DNA from: Bacteroidales bacterium
GTDB lineage: Bacteria; Bacteroidota; Bacteroidia; Bacteroidales; F082
DNA length: 25,225 nucleotides
Assembly: GCA_017428285.1 (NCBI GenBank)
Contig: JAFRRE010000196.1
Span: 1-25,225, forward strand
Reading direction: 5' to 3'
Positions 14,281-20,995 of this stretch are shown piece after piece. The translations under genes were made by a program, and so were the position numbers. Each line of letters begins with the position of its first letter. Positions within the stretch are counted from its first letter, which is position 1. Under the pieces are notes generated by a model, which was not told the origin of the DNA, made no database searches, and was given only the letters and a program-made list of their open reading frames with translations.

Positions 14281-14890
14281 GATTTGGATGGCCGTCGTGC
14301 TGCTGATGGCCCTCACCTCGTGTGTGAAACCGGAATACCACTATGTGGGTGACCGCTTCAAGGAATGGTTTGTGGACCAGGACAAGTTGGCGTTTGAGGT
14401 TCAGGACCAGAACGGCATTACCCAGGAGTTTGACTTTTCGGCTCCCCAGTCCGATATGGTGGAAGGCAACGCGTATTTCTTGTTTGTGAAGACCGATGAA
14501 GACCTTTGTGAAAACATTCATCAGGATAGTCGCGTCAGCTTTTATGAGGGTCGCGCTTGTTATTTAAGTGTCACCAATTATTACGGTAGGAACACCCATT
14601 TCGCCTTGGGTTTCTATGACGTTCAGTTCGATGTCAATGTGGATGGCGAACAGTTCACGTGCCAGCATTGCTACGACGACAAGTATTTCAATCGTGAATA
14701 CCGTTGTTCGATGGAGGCGCTTCCCACTTATGAGGTGAACGGGGTGGTTTACAACGACGTATTGCACTTCAGGATTACCGACCAAGATGCCATCACCCGC
14801 AATACCTTCCCCACGGAGCTGTACTACGCCAAACATTATGGCCCCATCGAGTATGAATTGGGTGGTGAAGTGCGGTGTTTGAGACAATAA
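14267..14890 (+). CDS. Lipoprotein of unknown function, paired with the 13630 gene
   Basis: A 207-residue predicted lipoprotein starting at the ATG at 14267 (MKKNKIWMAVVLLMALTSC, Cys19), overlapping the end of the previous gene by 14 bases; the earlier in-frame ATG at 14228 would spoil the signal. It is beta-rich. Conserved with its neighbour are YEVNGVVYNDVLHF and the terminal ELYYAKHYGPIEYELGGE, a pattern also seen at the end of the 9315 protein. No catalytic motif is seen. Confidence 0.75.
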   Translation: MKKNKIWMAVVLLMALTSCVKPEYHYVGDRFKEWFVDQDKLAFEVQDQNGITQEFDFSAPQSDMVEGNAYFLFVKTDEDLCENIHQDSRVSFYEGRACYLSVTNYYGRNTHFALGFYDVQFDVNVDGEQFTCQHCYDDKYFNREYRCSMEALPTYEVNGVVYNDVLHFRITDQDAITRNTFPTELYYAKHYGPIEYELGGEVRCLRQ

Positions 14891-14902
14891 AATCTATACT
14901 TC

Positions 14903-14934
14903 ATCCATTGGAAAAGTCCAGTAATTCAATGGAT
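14903..14934 (+). terminator. Hairpin after the two-lipoprotein operon
   Basis: ATCCATTG (14903-14910) and CAATGGAT (14927-14934) form an 8-bp stem 12 bases after the stop. No T tract follows, so termination is uncertain. Confidence 0.35.
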
Positions 14935-14978
14935 TAAGGATTAATTATCTCTAGATAAATCTGTATTAGACTCTGAGG

Positions 14979-14994
14979 GATCATTTTTTTGATC
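14979..14994. promoter_or_regulatory. Possible operator GATCA/TGATC
   Basis: GATCA and TGATC separated by six T residues lie just upstream of the -7 element at 15005. They may be a regulator site, but the arms are only 5 bases. Confidence 0.25.
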
Positions 14995-15004
14995 AAAGAT
15001 TCGA

Positions 15005-15012
15005 TACTTTTG
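15005..15012 (+). promoter_or_regulatory. -7 promoter element of the 15018-16908 operon
   Basis: TACTTTTG matches TAnnTTTG, but it ends only 5 bases before the ATG at 15018. If this is the promoter, the transcript is nearly leaderless at that ATG. Confidence 0.5.
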
Positions 15013-15017
15013 TTCCC

Positions 15018-16091
15018 ATGAAAAGATATTTGATCATCGTGGTGTTGCTATGCCTGATAGGAAGCCTTCGTGCTCAGCATTTCTATCGGACCAAAAGCGG
15101 GCGCTATATCGCCGATGTGGCATTTTCGGGGAACCAGGTCCTCGTGCTGGAGAACCGCAGCCGCAGTTCGGTGCTGAGCCTGCTCGATCTTGAGGGAAAC
15201 AAGCTGGGCGAAACCGAATTCCAACAGCAGTATGAGGAACTGTATATCGACCCCTTCGGGCATTTTCTGCTGATGAACCGCGACAGCTGCCTGCAAGTGT
15301 ATTTCGACCATCAGTGGAATGCCTTGCCTTTGACGACGTTCTCCAAACAGGAATTCAACGACAAAGTGGCGAGATTTGTGATGGAGTTCAATGGGGCCAA
15401 TGTGCTCCGCAAGATGGTTTACGACAAGCATGACTACCACGTTCAGGAGTTTCATGGACAAACACAGACCTATTCGTACATCCTGAAAAACGATCCGGAA
15501 AAGAAAAACCATCCTTTATGCCGTTTTATCAATACAGCGGCCGTTGAAATCTGTCAGGCCCATCTGAACCGAATCATCGCCATGTACGACCATGCAGTGC
15601 CTCTCGGCGCCAACGAGCTGCGAATGGGTACCTGGGATGGCGATTTGCGCCGCTTGAACAAAACCTTAAACATCCACCTTCAGATTCTTTGGTACCGTCA
15701 GCATGTCGCCAAGGAATACCATACCGCAGCCCTGAAATACAACGGTCTTTTGCAATTGATCGACTTGCAGGGACTCAAGTTGGTGGAGGTCGATGAGGCG
15801 TTCAAGGTATCTGATCCCCGACCTTTGAAGCTCCTTTCGGGAGATTCCTATTTCAAGAATCAGTTCCTTACCGATGAACTTACGGGAAAGACTTACGGGT
15901 TGTTTGTGAAAAACGGGATGAATTACTTGGGGCTGTACAATCCGGAAAAAGGCAGTGTGGGCGTGATCCAAAAAGCCTGTCCCAGCATCTATCCGAGGGT
16001 GTTCAAGGTGCATGGTGGCTATGCTTACAGCGTCTATTTGGACAGCGATAGGAGCCAAGGAGTGATCAGCAGGGTAAAGATTAAAGATTGA
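15018..16091 (+). CDS. Exported protein of unknown function, possible beta-propeller
   Basis: A 357-residue protein with a Sec signal peptide (MKRYLIIVVLLCLIGSLRAQ). The rest is a run of short beta-rich units such as YEELYIDPFGHFLLMNRDSCLQVYF and LLQLIDLQGLKLVEVDEAF, which suggests a propeller-like fold by eye. Two relatives follow: the broken copy at 17674 and, more distantly, the larger protein at 19670. The next gene, a TPR/HTH regulator, starts 7 bases after the stop, so the two are cotranscribed. Inference: the exported protein may be a ligand, sensor partner or target of that regulator. No enzymatic motif is seen. Confidence 0.7.
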   Translation: MKRYLIIVVLLCLIGSLRAQHFYRTKSGRYIADVAFSGNQVLVLENRSRSSVLSLLDLEGNKLGETEFQQQYEELYIDPFGHFLLMNRDSCLQVYFDHQWNALPLTTFSKQEFNDKVARFVMEFNGANVLRKMVYDKHDYHVQEFHGQTQTYSYILKNDPEKKNHPLCRFINTAAVEICQAHLNRIIAMYDHAVPLGANELRMGTWDGDLRRLNKTLNIHLQILWYRQHVAKEYHTAALKYNGLLQLIDLQGLKLVEVDEAFKVSDPRPLKLLSGDSYFKNQFLTDELTGKTYGLFVKNGMNYLGLYNPEKGSVGVIQKACPSIYPRVFKVHGGYAYSVYLDSDRSQGVISRVKIKD

Positions 16092-16098
16092 ATCAGGT

Positions 16099-16908
16099 AT
16101 GCGTCCACGATCGAAAACCATACGGCTTTTTCTCCTGGCAATCGTTTGCGTGATGGCATGGACCGTCGTTGCCAAACCCGTCGGGGAGGATCGTTGGCAT
16201 CAGTACCTGAACCGCGGCACCGAGTATTATTACGCTGGACAGCAGGATTCCGCCAAAGTCTATCTGGAGCAGGTGTTTTCAATGGACACCGACGAAAAGA
16301 TGACGGCTGCAAGATATTTGCTCGACATCGCCTTGGCCCAAGGCGACACCTTGAAAATCAATGAATATGCCCTGTATTTGGCTGAAAATTATGACCTTAC
16401 TATCACACAGGAACGACAAAAATCGCATCGGCGGATCATCATTATCGTTGCAGCGGCTTTGTTGTTGCTGCTGTTGATGACTTGGGTGATCCTGTGGCTA
16501 CGCAAGGCCAACCATAAGCAGCGTCTGGTGCATGACCGAGAGCGCCAAGCCTACGATCAAGAACGTCAAGCATACGACCAACAGCTGGATGCGGCGCAAT
16601 CCGCCATTGAACGCCAGACTTTTGAAAACCTCCAACGGCAGGCTAGGGAAGTCCTGTCGCGCGGCAGCCAGCGCAAGCGCATCCTCGAAGCCTTCAATGC
16701 CACCTACCCAAAAGCTTACGAACGGTTGAAAACCACCTATCCCGATCTCAGCGATCAGGAATACGACTTGCTGATCCTCAACTTCTTGGAGTTCCGCATC
16801 AAGGAAGAAGCCGAAATCCTGGAATTAAGCCAAAACACCGTGATGAAATATCGCTCAAATCTGCTGAAAAAGGTGGGGAAGGATCCGATTACGGGACTGT
16901 TAAAATAG
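16099..16908 (+). CDS. Short TPR / transmembrane / coiled-coil / HTH regulator
   Basis: A 269-residue member of the regulator type seen at 3698 and 12524, with a much reduced periplasmic part. Residues 1-25 are a Sec signal or membrane anchor without a lipobox, and ~34-100 hold about two TPR-like units (YYYAGQQDSAKVYLEQVF). Residues ~113-134 are transmembrane (IIIIVAAALLLLLLMTWVIL). A coiled coil follows, containing an imperfect tandem repeat (DRERQAYDQERQAYDQQ, ~146-162). Residues ~215-260 are the helix-turn-helix (YPDLSDQEYDLLILNFLEF, then LSQNTVMKYRSNLLKKVG), LuxR-like in pattern. It is second in an operon with the exported protein at 15018. No kinase or receiver domain is present. Confidence 0.75.
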   Translation: MRPRSKTIRLFLLAIVCVMAWTVVAKPVGEDRWHQYLNRGTEYYYAGQQDSAKVYLEQVFSMDTDEKMTAARYLLDIALAQGDTLKINEYALYLAENYDLTITQERQKSHRRIIIIVAAALLLLLLMTWVILWLRKANHKQRLVHDRERQAYDQERQAYDQQLDAAQSAIERQTFENLQRQAREVLSRGSQRKRILEAFNATYPKAYERLKTTYPDLSDQEYDLLILNFLEFRIKEEAEILELSQNTVMKYRSNLLKKVGKDPITGLLK

Positions 16909-16924
16909 CCGGCCATGATATGAT

Positions 16925-16972
16925 GTTGATTTTTGTGAATCATAAGCACTATTTTTGAAAATCATAATCAAC
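16925..16972 (+). other. Irregular AT-rich inverted repeat after the regulator gene
   Basis: GTTGATT (16925-16931) and AATCAAC (16966-16972) enclose further partly complementary AT-rich sequence. They lie within 65 bases of the regulator stop and before the next promoter, so they may help end transcription. Confidence 0.25.
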
Positions 16973-17026
16973 AAGAATCATAATTCAAAAATTTCACTAT
17001 TAATAAAAATATTTCATCAAAACCCA

Positions 17027-17055
17027 TTGCAGATTCAAAAAATCCTGTATCTTTG
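17027..17055 (+). promoter_or_regulatory. Promoter of the small-protein/retropepsin cassette
   Basis: TTG (17027-17029), an 18-base spacer, then TATCTTTG (17048-17055) matching TAnnTTTG. The ATG of the 49-residue gene follows at 17082. The spacing equals that of the promoter at 3649-3677. Confidence 0.7.
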
Positions 17056-17081
17056 CAGTCGTAAACGTAAGACAATCCCCC

Positions 17082-17231
17082 ATGGAAAAGATTCAATTAC
17101 CGGAAATCACCACGGAAATCCAAGCCGAACCTTGGGCAGAAGGACACGTGGCCCACTTCATTACTACCCGTGCTGTGTCACAGAAGTCCAAACCAAAACG
17201 TGTTATCACCGCAAACATACTGCCCCAATGA
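17082..17231 (+). CDS. 49-residue protein coupled to the retropepsin gene
   Basis: A short gene (MEKIQLPEITTEIQAEPW, ending VITANILPQ) with its own consensus promoter 26 bases upstream. Its stop overlaps the start of the protease gene by ATGA (17228-17231), so the two are translationally coupled. The product is hydrophilic, with no signal peptide or membrane segment. It has an acidic N-terminal half and a basic C-terminal half (QKSKPKRVI). I know no family for it. Coupling to a protease suggests a substrate, inhibitor, chaperone or adaptor of that enzyme; this is inference. The longer frame in the protease phase starting at 16955 is rejected because it begins upstream of the promoter. Confidence 0.65.
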   Translation: MEKIQLPEITTEIQAEPWAEGHVAHFITTRAVSQKSKPKRVITANILPQ

Positions 17232-17674
17232 ATGTACTCACTAAACATTTTTGTAAACGGCAAGATGCTATCATTACCGATTGTTACGTAATGATGCCTG
17301 TTGGAGTGACTGATGTGGACGGAAACCGTCGTTATTGTAAGATTGAAAACGCCGCTTGGGACACGGGGGCCACCAATACCGTAATTACGCCAGAAATTGT
17401 AACAGCTTTGGGATTGAAACCAAATGAAAAACACGCTGTTTCTACACTAAATGGCATCATCGAAGTGAACACCTATCTTATCGATCTCTGTTTTGAGAAT
17501 GGCTATAAAATAAATAACCTACAAGTGTTTAGTGGTGAGGATTACAGCGATTTCGACTACGATGTTCTTATCGGTATGGATATCATCACCCAAGGTGATT
17601 TCTGCGTTTCGGCTTTTCAAGATGAAACAGTTTTTTCCTTCAGAATGCCCGCAGAAGGCATTGTATTGAACTGA
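17228..17674 (+). CDS. Single-domain retropepsin-like aspartic protease
   Basis: A 148-residue protein starting MNVLTKHFCKRQD. It has the features of a retroviral-type aspartic protease monomer: the catalytic loop AAWDTGATNTVIT with Asp45-Thr-Gly, a flap-like region (~70-90), and the later hydrophobic-hydrophobic-Gly motif in YDVLIGMDII (~111-120). Enzymes of this size need to dimerise so that each chain gives one catalytic Asp. No signal peptide or membrane segment is seen, so it should be cytoplasmic, unlike the membrane-bound bacterial examples SpoIIGA and PerP. Its start overlaps the 49-residue gene (ATGA) and its stop overlaps the first ATG of the decayed gene at 17674 (TGATG). The substrate is unknown. 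Confidence 0.8.
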   Translation: MNVLTKHFCKRQDAIITDCYVMMPVGVTDVDGNRRYCKIENAAWDTGATNTVITPEIVTALGLKPNEKHAVSTLNGIIEVNTYLIDLCFENGYKINNLQVFSGEDYSDFDYDVLIGMDIITQGDFCVSAFQDETVFSFRMPAEGIVLN

Positions 17675-18591
17675 TGTCATTATCTTCAAAACATCCATTG
17701 TCGCCCCGAAAGCCAATCGGAAAGGCCCGTGTGGATTACGACAAGCTGTATGAAAAGCTCTACGTCGATTGTTTCCACAACATGATCCTCGTGGGTCAGG
17801 ACAGCTGTCTGCAAGTCTATCTGACTGACCAAGACAACCTCCTTTCGGTGGCTCCCTTTTCGAGGGAAGACTACCGCGACAAGCTACTCCGGATCGTCTG
17901 CGAATTCAACGGGGCTTACATCACCAAAACCGTCGTCCACGACAGGGGAATCTATTGGCTTAAACACAACCGCGGTAAGAGCCAGAATTACGAGTACATC
18001 CTGAAAGACGACCCCGAGAAAACCCCACACCCCTTATGTAGCTTTCTGGATACGATCGGTTACATCGGGTGCCAGTCGCAGCTGATGGCCATCGTGTCTG
18101 AATACCATCAGGTGGTGGCCGAAGAAGGCGGCATCGACCTCCTCAACGAAGGCGTCTGGGACGGCTATCTGTTGAGCTTGGCGCAAAACGGGAGCCTGCT
18201 TTTCCAAATCCATTGGTATGCTGCCATCGCCACAAAAAAAGAATACTGTATCGTACCGCTCTTGTTCAAGGATTACCTCCAATTTGTCGATGTGGACAAC
18301 CGTGAAATCGTGACGATCAACAAGGATTTTGAAATCGCTTCACGACGGCCGCTAACGGTCACTTCGGGCGAGCGCTATTTCAAGAATGAGTTTTTGAAAG
18401 ATGAAGCCACAGGGAAGGCTTACGGTCTGTTTATTAAAGACGGGGTCAACTATCTCGGCCTTTATCATCCCAACGAAGGCATCGTGGGCATGGGCTCCAA
18501 AGCCAGCAAAGGCAGTTATCCTCGTGTGTTCCGGGTGAATGACGGCTACGCTTACAGCGTGTTCTACGACAGCAACCGGAATCAAGGGTGA
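17674..18591 (+). pseudogene. Truncated and frameshifted paralogue of the 15018 exported protein
   Basis: The frame from 17674 encodes 305 residues, of which those from ~15 on align along their length with residues ~65-350 of the 15018 protein (LYEKLYVDCFHNMILVGQDS versus QYEELYIDPFGHFLLMNRDS; YAYSVFYDSNRNQG versus YAYSVYLDSDRSQG). The signal peptide and first ~65 residues are missing, replaced by MSLSSKHPLSPRK, which begins at the retropepsin stop. At the 3' end one base is missing in CAAGGGTGATC: restoring it gives QGVINRVRI, matching QGVISRVKI of the paralogue. Without a signal peptide the product could not be exported. It is probably a dead copy, though coupling to the protease through TGATG could still allow translation. 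Confidence 0.75.
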
Positions 18592-18606
18592 TCAATCGGG
18601 TGAGAA

Positions 18607-19410
18607 TCACATCGCATCAGCCATCAGGTCTTTACGACCGATGAGGCTGAAAATACTGATGTCGTTGTCTTCGTTGAGGATTCGCAGGGTACGGAGGATT
18701 TCATTGAGCGTTGAGCCGCTAGTGGTCACATCGTCAATGATGAGGACGTTCTGCTGACGGATGGTGGCACACAATTCTTCGTCAGCCTTGGTCGCAAACT
18801 TCAAAAATTGCATCATATAGGGACGGAAACGACTTTTTTTTACGTCCTTGGCAATAGTGAAGTAGTCTTTTTGATGAATCAGATCGAGCATGTGAGCAAT
18901 AGACTGCCTCACTTCGTCTTTTTGGGCCTCGGTGTAACGGGGCCTTCCGTTTTCAAGAACATCCTCAAGATATTGCTGCTCGAAAGCATCCATGTCGAAC
19001 GAAATATTGGCTGGCAAAGCCTTGACCAACTCCATTTTCCGAAGCGTAGGCTGTGCAAAACGGTAAATGTAGCGCAGCATGTATTGGTTGACTTTGCTTG
19101 ATGACTCAGGCATCACCACAAGGTCGTAATCATACAGGTTGATTTTCCGGTTCAGATGATCAACAGCGCGTTTGATGAATTCCGTCAGGTCGGGGTTATC
19201 TTGAAGCTGGTCGGAGAACTTGACGTATTTGATGAAAGCGCTCCGCAGACTGCTTTCAACTTGATCGGAAAACTCATAACCATAATAGAAGCATTTGCCA
19301 AAAGCCTCCACTTGATAGCCTTCACCCGTCAAGCTGACGAGATCGTCCCCTCCGTCATGCCCAAAGTCGAAAACGAATTTTTGCCCTATTTCATCAAAGG
19401 TAACACCCAT
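18607..19410 (-). CDS. Phosphoribosyltransferase-like protein
   Basis: A 267-residue cytoplasmic protein. The clearest mark is VLIIDDVTTSGSTLNEILRTL at ~222-242, the PRPP-binding loop of type I phosphoribosyltransferases with its paired acidic residues. The preceding part lacks a recognisable nucleobase-binding hood, so the substrate is unclear; ComF-like or stand-alone PRT proteins are possible. The ATG at 19410 (MGVTFDEIGQKF) is chosen because the more distal TTG start lies inside the promoter element at 19429. It is convergent to the pseudogene at 17674, whose 3' end is only 15 bases away. Confidence 0.7.
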   Translation of the reverse strand: MGVTFDEIGQKFVFDFGHDGGDDLVSLTGEGYQVEAFGKCFYYGYEFSDQVESSLRSAFIKYVKFSDQLQDNPDLTEFIKRAVDHLNRKINLYDYDLVVMPESSSKVNQYMLRYIYRFAQPTLRKMELVKALPANISFDMDAFEQQYLEDVLENGRPRYTEAQKDEVRQSIAHMLDLIHQKDYFTIAKDVKKSRFRPYMMQFLKFATKADEELCATIRQQNVLIIDDVTTSGSTLNEILRTLRILNEDNDISIFSLIGRKDLMADAM

Positions 19411-19428
19411 AGTTCCTGTTTCTTCGTG

Positions 19429-19436
19429 CAAAAATA
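19429..19436 (-). promoter_or_regulatory. -7 promoter element of the phosphoribosyltransferase-like gene
   Basis: The minus strand reads TATTTTTG, matching TAnnTTTG, 18 bases upstream of the ATG at 19410. It rules out the earlier in-frame TTG start at 19431. Confidence 0.6.
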
Positions 19437-19494
19437 ATTGTTTTTTATGGATAAGCTATTGTTGCAGCCTTTTTTTCAAGCAAAGAACAAACGC

Positions 19495-19516
19495 TGTTTG
19501 CTGTGTGAGGCAAACA
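19495..19516. other. Inverted repeat TGTTTGC/GCAAACA in a divergent intergenic region
   Basis: Seven-base arms with an 8-base loop lie in the 259-base gap between the divergent genes at 19410 and 19670. It could be an operator or hairpin; its position is well upstream of both starts. Confidence 0.35.
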
Positions 19517-19522
19517 ATAATC

Positions 19523-19536
19523 TATACTCAAGTATA
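19523..19536. promoter_or_regulatory. Possible operator TATACT/AGTATA
   Basis: Six-base arms around a CA centre, seven bases after the neighbouring inverted repeat, between divergent promoters. The shape suits a dimeric regulator site. Confidence 0.35.
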
Positions 19537-19632
19537 AACAAACTTATTGTAATTCAATAAATTAAATCAGTCTTTTATCACTAAAAATCAGTATCGCCGA
19601 ACAAGTCCTTAAAAACCAGCTTTTTTGTAACT

Positions 19633-19640
19633 TAATTTTG
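19633..19640 (+). promoter_or_regulatory. -7 promoter element of the 19670 gene
   Basis: TAATTTTG matches TAnnTTTG, 29 bases upstream of the ATG. Confidence 0.6.
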
Positions 19641-19669
19641 TAGTGACAAAACCCTAAAACCGCATCGCT

Positions 19670-20938
19670 ATGAAAAACATTCGATTTTACTTACTGCTGG
19701 CATTCTTGCTTCTATTGCTTGTTCTTACGGGTAGGAGCACGGCTCAACAGCGCTCTGTCTTTCATGGTAGATGTATCGATTTGAAAAAACAGCCGATCCA
19801 AGGCGTGAACGTTTATTCCACTGACTCGCTTCTGCTTTCGGTCTCCGACAAAAATGGCAGATTCACTGTGAATAAAGTCAAAGTCGGTGACACCTTGTGT
19901 TTGTCGCACGTGACTTACGAATACACTCGGTTTGTCATCGAGCAGGGGGATTTCGCCACGAAAGAAGTTCCCGTGATGTTACTGGAAAACGCTTACGGAT
20001 TAATGGAGGTAGAGATTGTTGGCTCGGCACCTGTAATCGCTTATCGAAACAAGGTAAATAGCGTTATCGATTACGAAATCAACGATATGGGATTCTACAT
20101 GATTGCCTATCGGCAGGATGGCAACTGTTCTTTGCTGCACACGACGATGAATTTTGACACACTTTCCGTGCTGCCCATTAGAAGGAAGTTCCAGCGGCTT
20201 TATAAGGATGTTTACAATCAAATCCACCTGATTGGCAATGACTCGACCTATCAGATTGGTCATCGGCAGTATCGCGGCCAGTATATGAACATGGAGCTTT
20301 TTTATGGTATGCAACGGGATGAGTTCTACGCCTTGATGGGCAACAACGTGCTTGCCAACGACAAGGTGTTTGTTGTGGCTGACTATGGAGATAACGGACA
20401 GGAGATTTATTACAACTATTACGAGATTGACAGCCATAAAGGGTATTTCATGGAATATGTCAGCGACAATGGAGGTCTCGATTTGGCGGAAAACTTCCGC
20501 AAATTCGGCGGCATGGGAGGCAGTCTATTTCTTAAAGCCATTTATGATCCAGTGTTCGAGACCCACGATACCATTTTCTTTTTCAATTTCGAGGCCGACA
20601 AAGTCGTTTACTTCAACCACGAGGCACAACGTCTTGGATGGAGCTGGATCACTTTCCACCGGGAAAGGACTTGGGATAACAAATGGCAGATGCGTAAAGA
20701 ATGGAAGAAGTTGGTGTTGCTGGATGAAATCCAATCCAGATTCTATGCGGTGTTCGAGGAAGAGGGCGTCATGATTTTGAAGCGAATTGACCTGAAAACA
20801 GGCAAAGCCGATGAGGTAGCCAAATTGACGGGATTTCCTTTTGTGACCAACCCCCAGGTCCACGACGGGGTGCTGTATTTCCTCTATTCCAAGGAGGATA
20901 ACCATGCAAAACAACTGTATCGAATGAAAATTGATTAA
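19670..20938 (+). CDS. Exported protein with carboxypeptidase-regulatory-like domain
   Basis: A 422-residue protein with a Sec signal peptide (about residues 1-25, ending STAQQ). Residues ~30-110 form a carboxypeptidase-D regulatory-like beta sandwich (GRCIDLKKQPIQGVNVYS, then SVSDKNGRFTVNKVKVGDTL), the domain that opens many Bacteroidales outer-membrane proteins. The remaining ~300 residues are beta-rich with repeated segments such as NQIHLIGNDSTYQI and VFVVADYGDNGQEIYYNYYEI, and resemble in style the 15018 protein. This is not a TonB-dependent receptor: it is too short and has no plug. It probably faces the periplasm or cell surface; its role is unknown. It has its own promoter and stands alone. 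Confidence 0.7.
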   Translation: MKNIRFYLLLAFLLLLLVLTGRSTAQQRSVFHGRCIDLKKQPIQGVNVYSTDSLLLSVSDKNGRFTVNKVKVGDTLCLSHVTYEYTRFVIEQGDFATKEVPVMLLENAYGLMEVEIVGSAPVIAYRNKVNSVIDYEINDMGFYMIAYRQDGNCSLLHTTMNFDTLSVLPIRRKFQRLYKDVYNQIHLIGNDSTYQIGHRQYRGQYMNMELFYGMQRDEFYALMGNNVLANDKVFVVADYGDNGQEIYYNYYEIDSHKGYFMEYVSDNGGLDLAENFRKFGGMGGSLFLKAIYDPVFETHDTIFFFNFEADKVVYFNHEAQRLGWSWITFHRERTWDNKWQMRKEWKKLVLLDEIQSRFYAVFEEEGVMILKRIDLKTGKADEVAKLTGFPFVTNPQVHDGVLYFLYSKEDNHAKQLYRMKID

Positions 20939-20959
20939 GGTTTGTAAAACCAAAATCCT

Positions 20960-20967
20960 TAACTTTG
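20960..20967 (+). promoter_or_regulatory. -7 promoter element of the S46 peptidase gene
   Basis: TAACTTTG matches TAnnTTTG, 28 bases upstream of the ATG at 20996. A TTTG at 20941-20944 may be the -33 element, although the 15-base spacer is short. Confidence 0.6.
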
Positions 20968-20995
20968 CCCCAATTTCACATTTAGCAAAGTTACC

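Noticed and set aside
16955..17227. Longer N-terminus for the retropepsin (start at 16955)
   Set aside because: It would begin upstream of the TATCTTTG promoter element at 17048 and reads the small gene out of phase. The ATG at 17228 overlapping the small gene's stop fits better.
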